NCBI GenBank assembly: GCA_016710595.1 | Contig: JADJVM010000008.1 | Coordinates: forward strand, 62,001-126,000 | Source of the DNA: Niastella sp. | GTDB lineage: Bacteria; Bacteroidota; Bacteroidia; Chitinophagales; Chitinophagaceae | Reading direction: 5' to 3' | Length of the DNA: 64,000 bases | Notes under the pieces: model-generated | Database searches by the model: none | What the model was told of the DNA's origin: nothing | Seen by the model: the letters and a program-made list of their open reading frames with translations, nothing else | Program-made: the position numbers and the translations under genes | Shown: positions 61,752-64,000 of the stretch, in pieces | Layout of the letters: the number at the start of each line of letters is the position of its first letter | How positions within the stretch are numbered: position 1 is the first letter of the stretch

Positions 61752-62399
61752 TTATATTTTCTTTAAGCTTGCAATCGTTGCACTTGGGTCATTAGATTTA
61801 AAGACGGTATTTCCGGCAACCAAAACATCAGCGCCTGCTGCAATAATTTCACCTGCATTTTGTAATGTAACGCCGCCATCTACTTCTATTTTTACATTTA
61901 AGCCTGCTTCATCAATCAATTTTCTTAAGTGTTTAATTTTATGTATGGTATGCGGAATAAAAGATTGACCGCCAAATCCCGGGTTCACACTCATCATACA
62001 AACCAGGTCAATATCACCCAAAATATCTGTAAGGCTTTCTACAGGCGTATGAGGATTGATCGCCACTCCACAATGCATATCCAACGATTTTATTTGTTGA
62101 ATATTTCTGTGTAAATGCCTGCATGCTTCCAGGTGTACAGTTAGGCTATCAGCGCCTGCATCTTTAAAAGCATCAGCAAATCTTTCGGGTTCTTCAATCA
62201 TTAAATGTACATCACAATATTTGGTAGTTGCTTTTCGGAAAAATGATACAAGCATGGGACCAAAACTTATATTGGGAACAAATCGGCCATCCATCACATC
62301 TAAATGAAACCAATCTGCCTGGCTTTCGTTTAGCATGTTACAATCTTGTTGTAAGTTTAAAAAATTTGCAGATAATAAGGAGGGTGCTATAAGCGCCAT
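61752..62399 (-). CDS. rpe: Ribulose-phosphate 3-epimerase
   Basis: The 215-residue TIM-barrel enzyme has all family signs: APSLLSANFLNLQQD, FHLDVMDGRFVPNISFGP, DVHLMIEEPERF, MSVNPGFGGQSFIP and EVDGGVTLQNAGEIIAAGADVLVAG. The two Asp and two His residues bind the metal and do proton transfer. It converts ribulose 5-phosphate to xylulose 5-phosphate in the pentose phosphate pathway. It lies 17 nt after the TPR lipoprotein gene on the same strand. Confidence 0.95.
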   Translation of the reverse strand: MALIAPSLLSANFLNLQQDCNMLNESQADWFHLDVMDGRFVPNISFGPMLVSFFRKATTKYCDVHLMIEEPERFADAFKDAGADSLTVHLEACRHLHRNIQQIKSLDMHCGVAINPHTPVESLTDILGDIDLVCMMSVNPGFGGQSFIPHTIHKIKHLRKLIDEAGLNVKIEVDGGVTLQNAGEIIAAGADVLVAGNTVFKSNDPSATIASLKKI

Positions 62400-62416
62400 A
62401 AAAAAATTATTTTAGT

Positions 62417-63211
62417 TTATTGTTTTACACCTAAGTTGGCCAATGCTTCTTTTGCTTCTGTAAAATCAGGAGCATAAATAAGTGCTGTTTGATAACTTTC
62501 AATCGCATCTTCTTTGCGGTTTAGTTTTTCAAAACAACGGCCCATATAATAATAACCTTCTTCAAAACTATTATTTAGCTTTACCGCTTTTTCTAAAACC
62601 AATAATGCTTCCATATATTGTTGCTGATCATACAATGCCAATGCTTTTTCCCGGTATGCCTCCATAAAAGTAGGACTTACTTGTAAGGCTTCATTAAAAA
62701 AGGAGATAGCATCCTGTTTTTTCCCAATCGAACTAAAATATAAGCCTTTAATAAAATAGGCTTCTTTTTCTGCATGTGCTTTATAGCCAATAAGCAATGC
62801 ATCGGCCAATTCAATCGCTCTTTTATTTTTTGTTTGAGCATACAAAGTGGCCAATGAAATAATATATGCCGGCTCCGGTACCAGGGCTACTGCTTTTTCA
62901 AAAGCATGTATGGCTTGCAGGGTATCACCATTTTCAAAATGCAGAATGGCTTTCATATCCCAATAACGTGCACGGGTACTATCTATTTTTATCGCTTTGT
63001 TTACTGTGGCAATGGCTTTTTCATAATTACCTCCATCCCGGTAATATTGAGCCAGGTTTTCTATTAATATTGCACTATCCGGGTATTTTTTTACATCAGC
63101 TTCTAACTGATCCTGCCTGGGTGTTTCTAATATTTTATCATCCGGGTTACTGTCTTTCTCGTTATTACAGGAAAGAAATAATAGAATAGTTAAAAAAGCT
63201 GCATATCTCAT
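62417..63211 (-). CDS. TPR-repeat lipoprotein
   Basis: The 264-residue protein has a lipoprotein signal (FLTILLFLSCNNEKD, lipobox FLSC, Cys15). The rest is five to six tetratricopeptide repeats, for example YEKAIATVNKAIKIDSTRARYWDMKAI and KEDAIESYQTALIYAPDFTEAKEAL. It probably holds protein partners at the outer-membrane inner face or cell surface. It lies upstream of rpe by 17 nt. No specific partner can be named. Confidence 0.82.
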   Translation of the reverse strand: MRYAAFLTILLFLSCNNEKDSNPDDKILETPRQDQLEADVKKYPDSAILIENLAQYYRDGGNYEKAIATVNKAIKIDSTRARYWDMKAILHFENGDTLQAIHAFEKAVALVPEPAYIISLATLYAQTKNKRAIELADALLIGYKAHAEKEAYFIKGLYFSSIGKKQDAISFFNEALQVSPTFMEAYREKALALYDQQQYMEALLVLEKAVKLNNSFEEGYYYMGRCFEKLNRKEDAIESYQTALIYAPDFTEAKEALANLGVKQ

Positions 63212-63276
63212 ATTGCAAAAATACTATTTACAGTTTAGATGACAATTTTTTGACAATTGCCCTGCTTTGTAAACAG

Positions 63277-63284
63277 TAACTTTG
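63277..63284 (+). promoter_or_regulatory. Possible -7 box for the beta-propeller gene
   Basis: TAACTTTG matches TAnnTTTG, 18 nt before the ATG at 63303. TTTG occurs 24 nt upstream, longer than the normal spacing. Confidence 0.35.
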
Positions 63285-63302
63285 CGAAAATTTAATTTTG
63301 AT

Positions 63303-64000
63303 ATGAAATATATTTTAATGGCCACCGGAATGGTTTTGTTCTTATTGGGATTTACGGTTTTAAAAAGCAATAAAACAAATCTTACCAATTCCATTCCGGT
63401 AAATGATACTATTCATTTTGATGGGGAAGATCATTTTGCCAATATGCGCCAGCTTACTTTTGGCGGCGATAATGCAGAAGCCTATTTTAGTTTTGATGGT
63501 AAATATTTGATTTTTCAAAAAACAAATCCAAAAGAAGGCATTATGTGCGACCAGATTTGGATGGGTAAAATTCCCACAGAACCAGGTGAAACATTTAACC
63601 CTAAATTAGTAAGTACCGGCACAGGCCGTACTACCTGTGCATTCTTTTATCCCGATGGGAAACACATTTTGTATGCTTCCACTCATTTGGATAGTAAAGA
63701 TTGCCCGCCAGTTCCGGATCGGAAAAAACATGGCAATAAATATATTTGGCCCATCTATGCCAGTTTCGATATTTTTAAAGCAGACACCAGCGGTAAGATT
63801 GTAAAACAACTTACAAAAACCAAGGGGTATGATGCCGAAGCAACCATTTCTCCTAAAGCTGATAAGATTGTTTTTACCAGTATGCGAAACGGCGACCTGG
63901 ATTTATATACGATGGACCTTGATGGTAAAAATGTAAAACAAATTACATTTGATCTGGGGTATGATGGCGGCGCCTGGTTTAGCCCAGATGGTACCAAAAT
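63303..64000 (+). CDS. TolB/PD40-type beta-propeller protein, cut by window end
   Basis: The first 232 residues are visible; the frame is open to the window edge. An N-terminal hydrophobic segment (about 1-18, LMATGMVLFLLGFTVL) suggests export or a membrane anchor. The repeats DNAEAYFSFDGKYLIFQ, CAFFYPDGKHILYAS, AEATISPKADKIVFTSMRNGDLDLYTMDLDGK and GAWFSPDGTK are PD40/WD40-like propeller blades. Such proteins often carry a further enzymatic or binding domain, which would lie outside the window. The function is unknown. Confidence 0.8.
   Translation, partial: MKYILMATGMVLFLLGFTVLKSNKTNLTNSIPVNDTIHFDGEDHFANMRQLTFGGDNAEAYFSFDGKYLIFQKTNPKEGIMCDQIWMGKIPTEPGETFNPKLVSTGTGRTTCAFFYPDGKHILYASTHLDSKDCPPVPDRKKHGNKYIWPIYASFDIFKADTSGKIVKQLTKTKGYDAEATISPKADKIVFTSMRNGDLDLYTMDLDGKNVKQITFDLGYDGGAWFSPDGTK

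Overview
The window looks like chromosomal DNA of a Bacteroidota bacterium, most likely Chitinophagia/Chitinophagaceae-like. The DNA is AT-rich and has few Shine-Dalgarno sites. Recognisable Bacteroidota promoters (TTTG, about 19 nt, TAnnTTTG) are present. A 2360-residue secreted protein ends in a type IX secretion (T9SS) sorting domain, and many exported proteins resemble families common in this group. This placement is inference; there is no rRNA in the window. I saw no CRISPR array, complete insertion sequence or prophage.

Positions 1-4000 hold a cut-off PafA-type alkaline phosphatase, a PLP-dependent alpha-oxoamine-synthase-like enzyme and a secreted esterase. Positions 4196-28649 form a large surface-polysaccharide locus. 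Its left part is mostly on the minus strand: acyltransferase, three glycosyltransferases, a polyprenyl-phosphate sugar transferase with a receiver-like N-terminus, a stand-alone receiver protein and a further membrane glycosyltransferase. A giant multidomain T9SS esterase lies in the middle on the plus strand. A plus-strand operon follows: Wzz/BY-kinase-like protein, acyltransferase, Wzx-like flippase, glycosyltransferase, a 43-residue membrane peptide, Wzy/O-antigen-ligase-like protein and a short TolC-like protein. Together they could make lipid-linked repeat units, flip them, polymerise them and export them, with receiver-type regulation. No Wza-type export porin is present in the window.

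A tRNA-Ala(GGC) follows the locus, then about 500 bp with three related copies of a hairpin repeat, and a ParDE toxin-antitoxin pair whose antitoxin is frameshifted. This stretch looks like accessory DNA. From 30 to 47 kb the genes are mostly housekeeping: RluD, a PLP deaminase-like enzyme, a sugar nucleotidyltransferase, an M13 peptidase, an ECF sigma factor coupled to a membrane-anchored trypsin-like protease, LolD, ornithine aminotransferase, IspE, a DUF151 nuclease, ThrS, IF-3 and a dicarboxylate symporter.

From 48 to 58 kb there are two amidohydrolase-family proteins, one of them a double-domain fusion, and a nucleoside/deoxyribose catabolism group: nucleoside phosphorylase, DeoC, aldehyde dehydrogenase, a truncated aldehyde-dehydrogenase-like protein and a YjbR-like protein. 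The last part holds an RhlE-type helicase, an amino-acid permease, a lysine-rich histone-H1-like protein, a VOC protein, ribulose-phosphate epimerase, a TPR lipoprotein and the start of a beta-propeller protein cut by the window end.

The observations most worth a second look are: the BY-kinase-like protein with degraded catalytic motifs; the receiver/pseudo-receiver pair next to the sugar transferase; the sigma factor/anchored-protease pair; three copies of an unassigned module in the giant esterase; the frameshifted ParD beside an intact ParE; and the catalytically incomplete amidohydrolase and aldehyde dehydrogenase copies beside complete ones.
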